64,000 bases of DNA from Aquiluna sp. (GTDB taxonomy: Bacteria > Actinomycetota > Actinomycetes > Actinomycetales > Microbacteriaceae): assembly GCA_017854485.1 (NCBI GenBank), contig JAFMHN010000005.1:1-64000 (forward strand), read 5' to 3'. The position numbers and the translations under genes are program-made. Positions 44,971 to 55,304 of the stretch are shown piece after piece. The notes beneath the pieces were generated by a model. The model saw nothing but the letters and a program-made list of their open reading frames with translations. It ran no database searches and was not told the origin of the DNA. Positions within the stretch are counted from its first letter, which is position 1, and every line of letters begins with the position of its first letter.

Positions 44971-45666
44971 CTATGTGTTGTTTCCTCGTGGGCCGGTAAT
45001 TTCACTGCCAACTCTCAAGTGTGTCGCACCAAATTCGATGGCCTGCTCAAAATCGGCACTCATGCCAAGCGATAGCTTGTTGGCCGAAGCGATTACCTCC
45101 TGCAGCTTTTGGCTGTGCTTCTGAACGCGCTCAAAGTCAACCCTGGGATCGACTCCCAACCCAGCAACCGCCATTAGCCCCAGAATCTCAAGATTCTCAA
45201 CCTCTGCAGCCCGTTCCGCGAACTGCCTGATTGAATCAGGTGCGAGCCCTCCCCGGTTCGGGTCGTCGGTCAGGTTTAGCTCAATGAATGCGGAAACCTG
45301 TTTCCCGGAATTGGCAAGCTGCTTTGCCAGCTCTTTTAGCAAGGAGCCCCGGTCCAAAGAGTGAATAACATCTGCATAGCTCAGGACGCTCTTGACCTTG
45401 TTGGACTGCAGTTGCCCCACAAAGTGCCAGCTGGCCGCAGCATCTGGACGCAACTGTCTCAAGAGCTCAGCCTTGGGCTTTGCCTCTTGATCTTTGTTTT
45501 CACCAAACGCCAGCTGGCCTAGGTCTACTAGTTCAGCTACGAGAGAGGCTGGATGAGTCTTTGTGACAACGATCAGTTCGATTTCAGCGCGAGCGCGACC
45601 AGATTTACTGGCCGCATCCGAAATGCGAGCTTGAACCTTGTCGTAACGAAGCGAAAGTTCAATCAA
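44971..45666 (-). CDS. PLP homeostasis protein (YggS/PLPBP family)
   Basis: The 231-aa protein is a TIM-barrel PLP-binding protein without known catalysis. The PLP lysine lies in [15 protein letters not shown] near residue 36, and [25 protein letters not shown] and [23 protein letters not shown] are family signatures. It helps keep PLP levels balanced. The TTG start overlaps the ftsZ stop (TTGA). The YfiH-type laccase-domain gene usually found between ftsZ and this gene is absent. Confidence 0.94.
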   Translation of the reverse strand: MIELSLRYDKVQARISDAASKSGRARAEIELIVVTKTHPASLVAELVDLGQLAFGENKDQEAKPKAELLRQLRPDAAASWHFVGQLQSNKVKSVLSYADVIHSLDRGSLLKELAKQLANSGKQVSAFIELNLTDDPNRGGLAPDSIRQFAERAAEVENLEILGLMAVAGLGVDPRVDFERVQKHSQKLQEVIASANKLSLGMSADFEQAIEFGATHLRVGSEITGPRGNNT

Positions 45667-46853
45667 CGGAAGAATTCAGGCAAGTCCAGGTCGTCGCCAA
45701 AGTAGCCCGGAGTTGAGACCTTCTCTTTTACCTCAGTGGCCTCCTGGGCATCCTCTTCGAATTCAAAACTTGGAGCAGCAATTACCTCTGGCTCCGGAGC
45801 ATCAACCGCATCCGCATCTAGAATCTGCGCTTCGTTGGCTGTCTCGGAGGCCGCAGCAAGAGCCGCAACGCCTAGCGCAGAAGCCTCGAACTTACGGTGA
45901 GTTGGCTCGCCGCCATCAAAGCCGGCGGCAATAACGGTGATTCGAACTTCGTCACCCAAGGTGTCCTCAATGGTTGCACCGAAGATAATGTTCGCCTCCG
46001 GGTGGACGGCTTCCTGAACCAACCTGGCAGCGTCATCAATTTCATGCAGCCCAAGATCGGAAGCCCCCTGAACCAAAAGCAATACTCCGTGAGCGCCCTC
46101 GATGGTTGCCTCCAACAGAGGAGAAGACACAGCAATCTCAGCGGCACGCACCGCACGGTCCTCACCCTTGGCGGTGCCGATACCCATCAGTGCACTGCCA
46201 GCTCCCTGCATCACCGACTTGACGTCGTTGAAGTCAAGGTTGATCAGTCCCGGAACCACGATCAAGTCGCTAATTCCCTGAACACCGGCTCTTAGAACAT
46301 CGTCAGCTGTCATGAATGCCTCAAGAGCGGAAACCTTCTTGTTGGACATTTCAAGCAGTCGCTGGTTCGGAACTACGATTAGGGTGTCTACTTCTTCGCG
46401 AAGAGCCTGAATGCCCTCATCGGCCTGAACTGCTCGACGCTTTCCCTCAAAATTAAATGGCCTGGTCACAACCCCAACGGTCAGTGCCCCAAGACGCTTG
46501 GCAATGCGAGCAACCACCGGTGCACCACCAGTTCCAGTTCCGCCGCCCTCGCCAGCGGTGACAAACACCATGTCTGCACCCTTGAGGGCCGACTCGATCT
46601 CGCTCTCGTGCTCCTCAGCAGCCCTGCGACCCACCTCTGGGTCTGCCCCAGCTCCAAGACCACGGGTAATGTCACGCCCAATGTCTAGCTTCACGTCGGC
46701 ATCGCTCATTAATAGCGCCTGAGCGTCTGTGTTGACCGCGACAAACTCGACTCCGCGAAGACCCGACTGAACCATTCGGTTCAGAGCGTTTACTCCGCCG
46801 CCGCCGACTCCAACAACTTTGATGACGGCCTGGTAATTAGGGCTGTGTGACAC
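45663..46853 (-). CDS. ftsZ: Cell division protein FtsZ
   Basis: FtsZ polymerises into the Z ring. The 396-aa protein has the tubulin GTP-binding motif [13 protein letters not shown] near residue 104, the T7 loop [11 protein letters not shown] near 206, and an acidic linker leading to the C-terminal peptide DLDLPEFFR that contacts SepF. GTG start with TAGGAGG. The 138-base gap to ftsQ contains a perfect inverted repeat near the ribosome-binding site and a 12-base palindrome, so ftsZ may have its own control. Confidence 0.97.
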   Translation of the reverse strand: MSHSPNYQAVIKVVGVGGGGVNALNRMVQSGLRGVEFVAVNTDAQALLMSDADVKLDIGRDITRGLGAGADPEVGRRAAEEHESEIESALKGADMVFVTAGEGGGTGTGGAPVVARIAKRLGALTVGVVTRPFNFEGKRRAVQADEGIQALREEVDTLIVVPNQRLLEMSNKKVSALEAFMTADDVLRAGVQGISDLIVVPGLINLDFNDVKSVMQGAGSALMGIGTAKGEDRAVRAAEIAVSSPLLEATIEGAHGVLLLVQGASDLGLHEIDDAARLVQEAVHPEANIIFGATIEDTLGDEVRITVIAAGFDGGEPTHRKFEASALGVAALAAASETANEAQILDADAVDAPEPEVIAAPSFEFEEDAQEATEVKEKVSTPGYFGDDLDLPEFFR

Positions 46854-46877
46854 TTTTGCCTCCTAGCGAAAACCCTA

Positions 46878-46900
46878 AAGCTAAGGCTGAGGCTTAGCTT
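46878..46900 (-). repeat. Inverted repeat in the ftsZ leader
   Basis: AAGCTAAG and CTTAGCTT form an exact 8-bp stem with a 7-base loop, ending about 24 bases before the ftsZ GTG and close to its ribosome-binding site. No T tract follows, so it is not a typical terminator. Confidence 0.6.
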
Positions 46901-46956
46901 TTCATCGAGTTTTCAATTTGCGCGTAGAAATTAGGCCTTGTTGCAAGCAAATAGGG

Positions 46957-46968
46957 CCAAGCGCTTGG
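46957..46968. repeat. 12-base palindrome between ftsQ and ftsZ
   Basis: CCAAGCGCTTGG is an exact palindrome about 23 bases after the ftsQ-side boundary. It could be a binding site for a dimeric regulator; no known operator matches it. Confidence 0.4.
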
Positions 46969-46991
46969 GCGTGTCGGAAACACTTTGGGGC

Positions 46992-47771
46992 CTAGGAATC
47001 GGGGTACTGCACCACGGGAGAGTTTGGCGAACTCACATCAACCGTCAGTGCTCGATCGAGACCCGTTGCAATCAGCGAATCCAGCACTTTTGCCTTCAGT
47101 AATGCCTGGTCGGTTGATCCCCAAAAGACCCCGAGGTTAGTGTCCCGCAACACCAGTTTTATGGTCAGCGCTTGGCTGACTTCTACCGAGAAAATCTGCT
47201 GATAGGTATTAAGGGGCAGTGACAGCAGCAGCTCAACCGCGGTTTCGTAGGTGGGATTGCCGACCGGATTGCCGGTAAAAGCGAAAAACGGATAGAGGCC
47301 GATTTCGTCGGTTTGTGCAATTTGAACACCCGCGGCGTCGTAAAGGTAGTTCATGCCAGAACGAACCAGCACCAGCAGTGGCTGCCGCTCTCGAATTGTC
47401 AGACGCAGCGTATTTGGGGGCTCGGCCTGAAATGTGAAGGTTTCGATCAAACTGAAATCCCCCAGTAGCTCTGCAACCTCGTTTTCGCTGATTGTGGTCA
47501 TTGGGCGGTCGTAAAGGCTGGACAAAGCTGTTTCGATTTCCGAGGAAGCAATTCGGTCATTACCGGTGATCGTGATGCTCTGAACTGCCAACATCGGAGT
47601 GAAAAAACTTGCCAACACAACCAAAATCAGAATCAGTGGCCCAGATATCCCGAGGATGCGCCCCCACAGTGCGAATGGTCCAAGTTTTGCCCTGGAGCGC
47701 TCTGAGCGGACCTTCGTGCCTCGGATTCGCCTGCGCTCCTGCACAAGTAATTGGCGTTCTGCCTTTTTCAA
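46992..47771 (-). CDS. ftsQ: Cell division protein FtsQ
   Basis: The 259-aa bitopic protein has a basic cytoplasmic N-terminus, one membrane helix near residues 35-62 (ISGPLILILVVLASFFTPML), a POTRA domain (VQSITITGNDRIASSEIETAL) and the FtsQ/DivIB beta domain. It belongs to the divisome core that links FtsI/FtsW to the ring. It starts with TTG directly after the murC stop codon, with GAGGAG in the murC end as ribosome-binding site. Confidence 0.93.
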   Translation of the reverse strand: MKKAERQLLVQERRRIRGTKVRSERSRAKLGPFALWGRILGISGPLILILVVLASFFTPMLAVQSITITGNDRIASSEIETALSSLYDRPMTTISENEVAELLGDFSLIETFTFQAEPPNTLRLTIRERQPLLVLVRSGMNYLYDAAGVQIAQTDEIGLYPFFAFTGNPVGNPTYETAVELLLSLPLNTYQQIFSVEVSQALTIKLVLRDTNLGVFWGSTDQALLKAKVLDSLIATGLDRALTVDVSSPNSPVVQYPDS

Positions 47772-49160
47772 CTACTCCTCCAGCGCGCTTAGCAGGGCTG
47801 GAACCATCTTGTAGATGTCGCCGCAGCCCATCGTGATAATGAAATCACCAGGCTTTGCCAATGCGGCGGCAACTGCTGGGACATCGTCCCATTCGGGAAC
47901 CAGTTTTACAACACCTTGGTCGCCATAGGCATCGGTAATCAGATGAGCGGTAACACCGGGCTCTGGATCCTCACGGGCCGCGTAGATTGAGGTCACGATA
48001 CTGATGTCGCTAAGCGCGAGTGCCTCAGCAAACTCCCTGTAGAAAATTCTCGTGCGGCTGAAAAGGTGCGGCTGAAACACAGTGATTAGTCGACCTGAAC
48101 CACAGGCCGCCCGCGCTGCCCTGAGTGCCGCCGCTACTTCAGTGGGGTGGTGAGCGAAGTCGTCATAGACACAAACTCCCCGATGACTTCCGTGCAACTG
48201 AAAGCGTCGGTCGGTTCCGCTAAATGCCGCCACCGCTGCCACGCTCTTAGAAAAGTCAAACCCGAGTCCAACCAAGACTGCAATTGCACCGGCGGCATTG
48301 ATCGCGTTGTGCTCCCCCGGAATCGAGAGACTCAACAGCTCGCTCTGACCCTGGTATTCGATCCTCGCGCTTACCTGAGGGCCAGTTGAATCAATGCTCG
48401 AGAGTCTGAGGGTTGCAGTGGCATCTTTGCCAAAGGTGATTACTCGGTCGTGGCTGAGCCGCTGCCTAACAGCTATTGCGCCCGGGTCGTCACTGGAGAT
48501 CACAACCAAGTCACTGGCGGCATCCGCAAATTTTGCAAATTCACCCTGAAATGCCTCGAGCGAACCGAAGTGATCTAAGTGGTCAGGGTCAACGTTTGTT
48601 ATTAGAGCTACCGCTGTGTCGTAGTGCAGGAAGCTGCTATCTGACTCATCGGCTTCAATTACAAAATGCTCGCCCTTGCCAAACCCACTGGAGGCTCCAT
48701 ATTCCTGAATGACACCGCCGTTGACAAACGAAGGATCGGCACCGAGTTTGGATAATCCTGTTACGACCATGCCTGTCGAGGTGGTTTTTCCATGGGCTCC
48801 GGCAACCGCAAGGAGTTTGCGCTGGGAGCCAAGGTGTGCCAGCAAAGCAGAGCGGTGAAGCACCGGAAGCCCGTTCTCAATTGCAAGCAATAGCTCCGGG
48901 TTAGTTTCCCAGAGTGCTGAGGTAACAACCACGGTGTCTGCGTCGCCCAGGTTCTTGGCATCATGACCAATGGTAATTTTCGCGCCAAGCGCCTCAAGGG
49001 CTGTGATATTCGGGCTGTCTCTGACATCAGAGCCCGTTATCTGATACCCCATCTGGAGCAGCATTCGGGCTATGCCCGACATCCCAGATCCACCAATGCC
49101 GATAAAGTGCACTTTGCCCAAGTTCTTAGGAATCGGTTGAGAATAATCTGGCTTAATCAC
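47772..49160 (-). CDS. murC: UDP-N-acetylmuramate-L-alanine ligase MurC
   Basis: The 462-aa ligase adds the first amino acid, L-alanine, to UDP-MurNAc. It has the N-terminal [15 protein letters not shown], the ATP-binding [13 protein letters not shown] near residue 120, EADESDSSF near 182 and [10 protein letters not shown] near 345. It starts with GTG and overlaps murG by 8 bp. It follows the order murG-murC-ftsQ typical of actinobacteria. Confidence 0.97.
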   Translation of the reverse strand: MIKPDYSQPIPKNLGKVHFIGIGGSGMSGIARMLLQMGYQITGSDVRDSPNITALEALGAKITIGHDAKNLGDADTVVVTSALWETNPELLLAIENGLPVLHRSALLAHLGSQRKLLAVAGAHGKTTSTGMVVTGLSKLGADPSFVNGGVIQEYGASSGFGKGEHFVIEADESDSSFLHYDTAVALITNVDPDHLDHFGSLEAFQGEFAKFADAASDLVVISSDDPGAIAVRQRLSHDRVITFGKDATATLRLSSIDSTGPQVSARIEYQGQSELLSLSIPGEHNAINAAGAIAVLVGLGFDFSKSVAAVAAFSGTDRRFQLHGSHRGVCVYDDFAHHPTEVAAALRAARAACGSGRLITVFQPHLFSRTRIFYREFAEALALSDISIVTSIYAAREDPEPGVTAHLITDAYGDQGVVKLVPEWDDVPAVAAALAKPGDFIITMGCGDIYKMVPALLSALEE

Positions 49161-50232
49161 GAGTATTAGTATCCAGTGCTGTCAAAACTAATGCGCCAAG
49201 GCGCTCGGTGGCATCGACAATTCCAAGTGATTTTGCATTTTTGGACATGGTCTTGAGCCCCTTGGCATGCGAAATCACTGGAATCAGCGAAGACTGAACA
49301 AACTCTGGAGTGAAGTCTCTGTCCGCTACCAGCAGGCCGCCACCGGCGTCAACCACTGTAAGGGCGTTTAGTCGCTGCTCGCCATTACCTACCGGGTAAG
49401 GAACGTATAGTGCAGGTAGCCCAGTGGCGGTGAATTCCGAGACCGTGGACGATCCAGCTCTCGACACGGCAAAATTACTGGCTGCGATAGCAACATCCAT
49501 GACTTGGCAGTAACCCATGCGTCGATAACCAGGCCGGGTAATCTCGTCCAAGTCCGCCTTGTCACCAACAATGTGCAGCACTTGAATGCCCGCGGCATTT
49601 AGCTGCTCCAGACTCTGAATCACGGTGTCGTTGATGCTCTTGGCTCCAAGTGAGCCGCCGGTCACCAACAGCGTTGGCAACATTGGATCCAGGCCGAGCT
49701 CGACTCGGGCCTGTTGCTGATCGTAGCCAGAAGCAGACTTCACAATCTCGGCCCGGATTGGCATTCCGGTAAGGGTCGCCTGCTTCAAATCGCTATTCGA
49801 GAACGAAACCCCAACAAAGCTAGTTAGCCTGGCCCCCAACTTATTGGCAAAACCGGCCAGAGCATTGGCCTCATGCACCACCAGTGGGGTCCGGGTTAGC
49901 TTGGCGGCAATGTAAGCAGGCGCCGAAGCGTAGCCTCCGAACCCAACCACGCAATCGATCTCACGGGCCCTGATGATTCTGGCAACCTTTAGCGATGCCG
50001 CCAGCAACCTAAACGGGAAACCAAAAAGGGCAAAAGAGAGCTTTCTAGGAAGCGGCAACCTTGGGATGGTGAGAAGCTCAAACCCGCGGTTTGGAACGAG
50101 CCTTGATTCGAGTCCCTCTTTGGTGCCCAGGGCAATCGCCTCGTGGCCAGAGTCTCTTAGGTGCTGCCCGAGTGCTAGCAGCGGGTTTACATGGCCACCG
50201 GTGCCGCCACCGGCAAGCAAAAATCTACTCAT
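49153..50232 (-). CDS. murG: UDP-GlcNAc:lipid I transferase MurG
   Basis: The 359-aa GT-B enzyme converts lipid I to lipid II on the inner membrane face. [16 protein letters not shown] at the N-terminus and [14 protein letters not shown] near residue 192 are the G loops, and [24 protein letters not shown] near 260 holds the UDP-GlcNAc site. It overlaps ftsW by ATGA. Confidence 0.97.
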   Translation of the reverse strand: MSRFLLAGGGTGGHVNPLLALGQHLRDSGHEAIALGTKEGLESRLVPNRGFELLTIPRLPLPRKLSFALFGFPFRLLAASLKVARIIRAREIDCVVGFGGYASAPAYIAAKLTRTPLVVHEANALAGFANKLGARLTSFVGVSFSNSDLKQATLTGMPIRAEIVKSASGYDQQQARVELGLDPMLPTLLVTGGSLGAKSINDTVIQSLEQLNAAGIQVLHIVGDKADLDEITRPGYRRMGYCQVMDVAIAASNFAVSRAGSSTVSEFTATGLPALYVPYPVGNGEQRLNALTVVDAGGGLLVADRDFTPEFVQSSLIPVISHAKGLKTMSKNAKSLGIVDATERLGALVLTALDTNTRD

Positions 50233-51380
50233 CTGGTCACCCTACCCAGGCTCTTTACTCGGTCTCGCTCAACAGCTAAGACCACCCCGATTGCAGCCAG
50301 CGTAGAAATCAGCGATGAGCCACCAGCAGAAATAAGCGGCAGTGGCACCCCGAGTACCGGCAGCAGACCGAGCACTACGGAAATATTAATTAGACCCTGG
50401 AAAACCACCCAGAGCATTACTCCAACAACTAGATTGCGGCTGAATGAGTTGGTCTGATTCTTGGCAATCGAGAACATGGTCAACCCCAGTGCCAAGAACA
50501 GCAAAATCACAACCATCGCCCCAATCAGCCCAAGCTCTTCGCCTATCACGGCGAAAATGAAGTCGTTTTCAACCTCCGGGATCCAACTCCACTTGAGCTT
50601 TGATCTGCCAAGCCCAGTCCCCCAGATGCCTCCGGACGCTAGCGCCCAGGTGCCGTGCTCGTATTGCCACCGAACACCCATTGGGTCTGCAGCCTCCGGG
50701 TTGAGCCAAGCGTCGAATCTGGTGAGTCGGGATGGTGAACCAATCACCAATAATGCTGCCGCCCCAACACCCAGCAGGCTGATGCCCATTGTGTAGGACC
50801 ACGGCATGCCAGCGATGATAAACAGCCCCATCAACATGACCACCATCACAACGCCGGTACCCATGTCCTTACCAAGCGCTACAACTAAGAACAGTGCAGC
50901 CACCGATGCCCCGAAAATCCTGAGCCAGATTTGACGGTTTCGAATTGCGTCGTCGGAAAGCTGAGCTAATTGGTGGGAGAAGGCCAGGATTAGCCCCAGC
51001 TTCAGGAACTCAGATGGCTGGATGGAAGTGAAACCTAGATCCAGCCAGTTTCTGTTTCCATTAATCTCAACACCGAAGATTACGGTTGCCAACTGCAGCC
51101 CGAGTGTGATGTAGAGGGCGATAGCTCCAATCCGACGCAAGAACCCGAGCGGCAAGTTAGAACTAATCGCTAGTGCGGTCACGCCGATTATGGCAAAGCC
51201 GCCCTGCCGCAAAAAGGTTGCACCGGCGTTAGCGCTTTGCTTGAAGCTATCTACCGTGGAGGCACTTGCAACCATCGCCAGCCCGATCAGGACTGTCAAT
51301 GTGGTCAGAGCAAGCAGCAGGTAGAACTGCTTTGACTGTGCGCGGAAGGTGGGCCTTAGTACGCCCTTGAGTTCGGTCAC
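50229..51380 (-). CDS. ftsW: Lipid II glycosyltransferase FtsW (SEDS family)
   Basis: The 383-aa polytopic protein has about ten membrane helices. SEDS motifs include the NGNRNWLDLGFTSIQPSEFLK loop near residue 115 and VVFQGLINISVVLGLLPVLGVPLPLISAGGSS near the C-terminus. With the FtsI transpeptidase it polymerises septal peptidoglycan. It overlaps murD and murG by 4 bp each. Confidence 0.95.
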   Translation of the reverse strand: MTELKGVLRPTFRAQSKQFYLLLALTTLTVLIGLAMVASASTVDSFKQSANAGATFLRQGGFAIIGVTALAISSNLPLGFLRRIGAIALYITLGLQLATVIFGVEINGNRNWLDLGFTSIQPSEFLKLGLILAFSHQLAQLSDDAIRNRQIWLRIFGASVAALFLVVALGKDMGTGVVMVVMLMGLFIIAGMPWSYTMGISLLGVGAAALLVIGSPSRLTRFDAWLNPEAADPMGVRWQYEHGTWALASGGIWGTGLGRSKLKWSWIPEVENDFIFAVIGEELGLIGAMVVILLFLALGLTMFSIAKNQTNSFSRNLVVGVMLWVVFQGLINISVVLGLLPVLGVPLPLISAGGSSLISTLAAIGVVLAVERDRVKSLGRVTR

Positions 51381-52816
51381 TTTGCACCCAATCCCCGGAC
51401 TGCCCGGGCAAATTGATTGCCCCGGTCGGCATAATCAACAAACTGATCCATGGAGGCGGCAAGCGGTGCGAGCAAGACAGTGTCTCCGGGGTTGGCAAAT
51501 CCAGCGGCAAGCTCGACAGCCGATGCCATTACCCGGTCTTGGTCAGCAACGGCCAGCTCCAGATCCGGCAGATGCTTTGCGAAGAGCTCCTGAAGCACAG
51601 TGGTGTCCTTGCCAATCAAAACTGCGGCCCTGATTTTTGAGGCGTGCTTGAGGATCACCGGTTCTGGATCCACTCCCTTGAGTAGGCCCCCAAGAATCCA
51701 GACGATCGAATCAAAGGATGAAAGTGAGCTGTCGGCAGCGTGTGCGTTGGTGGCTTTTGAGTCGTTTATAAATTCAACGCCGCCAAATTCGCCGCAGTAC
51801 TGGATTCGGTGCGGCGCAATCACAAACTCGCGAATTGCCTCACGAATCACAGCCGGTTCAATTCCAACAGCCCTGGCAATCGTGGTAGCTGCAGCACAGT
51901 TGGCCAGCAACTGCTTTGAAATTCGTGAGATGTTTGAAATGTCCTCAAAGCTCGCAATTTCCAGCGCCGTGTTTTTACGGTCTTCCAAAAACGCTCGGTC
52001 AACCAAGAAGTCATCCACATAGCCGACCATTGACATCGCTGGAGACCCGAGACTGAAACTCACTGCTCTGGCGCCTTCGGCAACCTCGGCCTGCTCGGCA
52101 GCGGCGAGCGTGTTCGGGTCTTGCTCATTAAAAACAATCACTTCGGTGGTGTTTTGATAAACCTTTGATTTCGCCTCAAGGTACTGGTCAAAATCACCAT
52201 GCCAATCCAGGTGATCCTCGGCCATGTTCAAAAATGCACTCACGACCGGTTCGATTGCTCCCAGGTAGTGGAGCTGGAAACTTGAGAGCTCGATAACGAG
52301 GTAATCAAAGCCATTTGGATCTCTAATCGCATCCAAGATCGGAGTTCCAATGTTGCCGCAACTGATGGCGGTTTGACCTGAGTGATTGATCATGGCTTGA
52401 ACCATCTCGCAGGTGGTGGTTTTTCCGTTGGTGCCGGTAATCGAAATCCACTTTGCAGTTTTCCGCGTCTTATCCCGAAGCCGCCAGGCCAGATCGACGT
52501 CCGTCAAGAGCTCCCAGCCTCTTAGCTGGACTTCCTGCACCAATGGATGCTCTGGACTAAAGCCAGGGGAAACGATGACCATGTCTGGCTCGAATCCAAG
52601 CTGGTCTAGGACAGCTGGCTCTTCCGATGCAAAGAATTTGGCGCCGATTACATCTACTAGATCGATCAGTTCCGTTGCTGCACTTCCACCTACAGCAGCA
52701 ACCTCGAGCCCTAGCTCGACCAGGGTGTCACAGGCCGAAAAACCAGACTTGCCCAGTCCCAGAACGAGGGCCTTTTTACCGGACCAGGATCCATGCCAAC
52801 TTACTGGAAGGGTCAT
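51377..52816 (-). CDS. murD: UDP-MurNAc-alanine-D-glutamate ligase MurD
   Basis: The ligase adds D-glutamate to the stem peptide. [13 protein letters not shown] binds UDP near the start, [14 protein letters not shown] near residue 120 is the P-loop, [17 protein letters not shown] near 195 is a Mur signature, and [13 protein letters not shown] lies near 345. The ORF track begins at 52867, inside mraY; ATG 52816 overlaps the mraY stop by ATGA and gives 479 aa. Confidence 0.95.
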   Translation of the reverse strand: MTLPVSWHGSWSGKKALVLGLGKSGFSACDTLVELGLEVAAVGGSAATELIDLVDVIGAKFFASEEPAVLDQLGFEPDMVIVSPGFSPEHPLVQEVQLRGWELLTDVDLAWRLRDKTRKTAKWISITGTNGKTTTCEMVQAMINHSGQTAISCGNIGTPILDAIRDPNGFDYLVIELSSFQLHYLGAIEPVVSAFLNMAEDHLDWHGDFDQYLEAKSKVYQNTTEVIVFNEQDPNTLAAAEQAEVAEGARAVSFSLGSPAMSMVGYVDDFLVDRAFLEDRKNTALEIASFEDISNISRISKQLLANCAAATTIARAVGIEPAVIREAIREFVIAPHRIQYCGEFGGVEFINDSKATNAHAADSSLSSFDSIVWILGGLLKGVDPEPVILKHASKIRAAVLIGKDTTVLQELFAKHLPDLELAVADQDRVMASAVELAAGFANPGDTVLLAPLAASMDQFVDYADRGNQFARAVRGLGAK

Positions 52817-53916
52817 ATTCCATAGATCCATTCGACATAGAACAAACCGACTCCAGCTACCGCACACAGGGCCGCGATGATCCAGAACCTGACCACAATG
52901 GTGATTTCAGCCCAGCCCTTTAGTTCAAAGTGGTGATGCAGCGGAGACATTAGGAAGACGCGTTTGCCGACCCCGGTCCTGCGCTTGGTGATTTTGAAAA
53001 AGACTCTTTGAATTACGACGGAGCCGGTGACAATCACGAAGATTCCGCCAATCAAAATCAACAGCAATTCGGTTCTGGAAACAATCGCCAGTGCCGCCAG
53101 TGCCCCTCCAAGACCCAGTGAACCGGTGTCACCCATGAAGATTTGCGCTGGGGACGTGTTCCACCACAGGAATCCAAGGCAGGCGCCGACTATAGCGGTT
53201 GCCACCACGGCAAGATCAAGTGGATCACGCACCTCATAGCAGGAGGTCAAGTTCTCAGTGACATTCGCGCAGCTCTGGTTGAATTGCCAAAAGCCAATTA
53301 CAACGTATGCGCCGATGGCAATAACTAGAGATCCAGAGGCCAGCCCGTCAAGGCCATCGGCAATGTTGACTCCATTCGAGGCTGAGGCCACAAGCAAATA
53401 CACCCAGCCAATAAACAGGGCCATGCCGATAAAGGTTCCCCAGAAAAATAGGTCAACGGGAGTGTCCCGGAACAGCGAAATCGCAGTGGAGGCGGGAGTT
53501 AGACCCTGCTCGTCTGGGAACTGCAGCGCAAGCACCGCGAAGACCACGGCCACAATTCCCTGCCCCGCAATCTTTGCCCAACCACCTAAGCCCAAACTTC
53601 TTTGGTTGCGAACTTTGAGCAGGTCATCAATAAAGCCGATCAGTCCAAGCCCGACCATCATAAACAGCACCAGGAGCGCTGAGGCTGAAGGGCTCTCGCC
53701 GTTGATTAGCTTCGCAGCAAAATAGCCAATCACCGCAGCAGCCAAGATTACGATGCCACCCATGGTCGGGGTGCCACGTTTGGTGTGGTGAGCTTCGGGG
53801 CCATCGTCCCTGATGAACTGACCCCAATTTAGTGATCTAAAAATTGCGATAAAGCCCGGTGTTGCAAACAGGGAAATAAATAGCGAGATGCCACCGGCCA
53901 CTAACAGCGCTCTCAT
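52813..53916 (-). CDS. mraY: Phospho-MurNAc-pentapeptide translocase MraY
   Basis: The 367-aa membrane enzyme makes lipid I from UDP-MurNAc-pentapeptide and undecaprenyl phosphate. Ten helices are expected. [13 protein letters not shown] near residue 45, [16 protein letters not shown] near 98, [15 protein letters not shown] near 183 and [15 protein letters not shown] near 260 hold the catalytic aspartates, and [14 protein letters not shown] near 325 is the HHH motif. It overlaps both neighbours by ATGA. Confidence 0.97.
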   Translation of the reverse strand: MRALLVAGGISLFISLFATPGFIAIFRSLNWGQFIRDDGPEAHHTKRGTPTMGGIVILAAAVIGYFAAKLINGESPSASALLVLFMMVGLGLIGFIDDLLKVRNQRSLGLGGWAKIAGQGIVAVVFAVLALQFPDEQGLTPASTAISLFRDTPVDLFFWGTFIGMALFIGWVYLLVASASNGVNIADGLDGLASGSLVIAIGAYVVIGFWQFNQSCANVTENLTSCYEVRDPLDLAVVATAIVGACLGFLWWNTSPAQIFMGDTGSLGLGGALAALAIVSRTELLLILIGGIFVIVTGSVVIQRVFFKITKRRTGVGKRVFLMSPLHHHFELKGWAEITIVVRFWIIAALCAVAGVGLFYVEWIYGI

Positions 53917-55304
53917 TTAACACCCGCCAACTGGTCTCCTAGAAATCTCAATCCGGCCGCATTGCTGGATTTAACCAAGACCACATCGTTTGGATCAAGA
54001 CTGGCATGGATTGGCTCAAATGCCTCTGAGACAGACCCGAAAAACTCAGATTCACCGTCCCAGCTGCCCTCTGCTGTTGCTGCCAGGTGCAACACCTTGG
54101 CGTCCTGTCCGACCACGAATAGCTTGTCAATGTTGTACCTGACAACCAGCAGCCCAATGGCATGATGCTCTTGGTCTGAAATTTCTCCTAGTTCGGCCAT
54201 GGCACCCAGAACCGCAACGGTCCTGTGGCCCGAGCGACCTATTACAGCAAGGCTTTGAAGCGCGGCTTTCATGGAGTCTGGCGATGCATTGTAGGCATCG
54301 TTGATCACGTGAAAACCCTGTTCTGATTGAAGAAGCTGCATTCGCCAGCGCTCGGCCATCTGCATCTCGGAAAGCACTTTCAGGCAGTGACCTGTCTCAA
54401 TACCGAGAAGCCTTGAAACTTCCAATGCCGCCGCAGCGTTCATAGCCTGGTGTTCGCCCAAAATTCGCATACTGAGCTCACTGTCAGTCTCGCCGATTCG
54501 TAGGCTGACTCTTGTGCCATCTAGGCTCAAGTCGGTTGCGGTGATTCTGGTGCTAGCGTTTACGTCATAGCCAAATCCGGAGACCGCGACACTGACCCCG
54601 GTTTCCATTGCTCTAACCACGGGGTCATCAAAGTTCAAGACAACCTGCTGGGTGGCAAATTCGACTAGCTCAGCCTTGATTTTGGCGGTTACTTCAATGC
54701 CTCCAAAGGCACCGGCGTGGGCGAGCCCGACCTTCAGCACCACCGCGATATCGGGCAAAGTCCAGGCTGCCAGTTTGGCAATGGACCCAAGCCCGGCAGC
54801 CCCGTACTCAAGAATCAAGTAGCGGGTTTCGTGGTCGATTCGCAACACGGTTGTGGGCAAGCCCACCAGGTTGTTATAAGAGCCAATTGGGGCAACGGTT
54901 GGTGCCAGCGGAGAAAGAATTTCTCGAAGCATGTTCTTGGTAGAGGTCTTGCCGTTCGATCCGGTTATGCCGATTACCGTCAAATTGCCCTTTGACCGAA
55001 CTCTCGACAAGACCAGCTGGGCCAGATCTGAAAGAGCTGCGACTGAGTCCGCCACAACTATTTGATTAATCGCTGCGGCTTCGTCTGGCTGCTGGAGAAT
55101 TGTCAATACGGCGCCGGCCTGAACCGCTTGAGCAAGATGACGGTGACCATCGTCGTTCGCGCCTACCTTTGCAAAAAAGATTCCGCCTTGCTCTACCGAC
55201 CTGGAATCGGTGGTGGAAACCCCAGAAACCAGGTCGGTTTCGGCTCCCCTAAAAATTGTTCCAGAAACTGCTTCAGCAATCTCGGCCAGGCTAAGTTCAA
55301 TCAA
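53913..55304 (-). CDS. murF: UDP-MurNAc-tripeptide-D-Ala-D-Ala ligase MurF
   Basis: The 463-aa ligase adds D-Ala-D-Ala to the stem peptide. The P-loop is [13 protein letters not shown] near residue 114, [13 protein letters not shown] near 165 has the ligand region, and [18 protein letters not shown] near 330 is the MurF signature. It overlaps murE and mraY by 4 bp, so the three are translated in series. Confidence 0.96.
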   Translation of the reverse strand: MIELSLAEIAEAVSGTIFRGAETDLVSGVSTTDSRSVEQGGIFFAKVGANDDGHRHLAQAVQAGAVLTILQQPDEAAAINQIVVADSVAALSDLAQLVLSRVRSKGNLTVIGITGSNGKTSTKNMLREILSPLAPTVAPIGSYNNLVGLPTTVLRIDHETRYLILEYGAAGLGSIAKLAAWTLPDIAVVLKVGLAHAGAFGGIEVTAKIKAELVEFATQQVVLNFDDPVVRAMETGVSVAVSGFGYDVNASTRITATDLSLDGTRVSLRIGETDSELSMRILGEHQAMNAAAALEVSRLLGIETGHCLKVLSEMQMAERWRMQLLQSEQGFHVINDAYNASPDSMKAALQSLAVIGRSGHRTVAVLGAMAELGEISDQEHHAIGLLVVRYNIDKLFVVGQDAKVLHLAATAEGSWDGESEFFGSVSEAFEPIHASLDPNDVVLVKSSNAAGLRFLGDQLAGVK

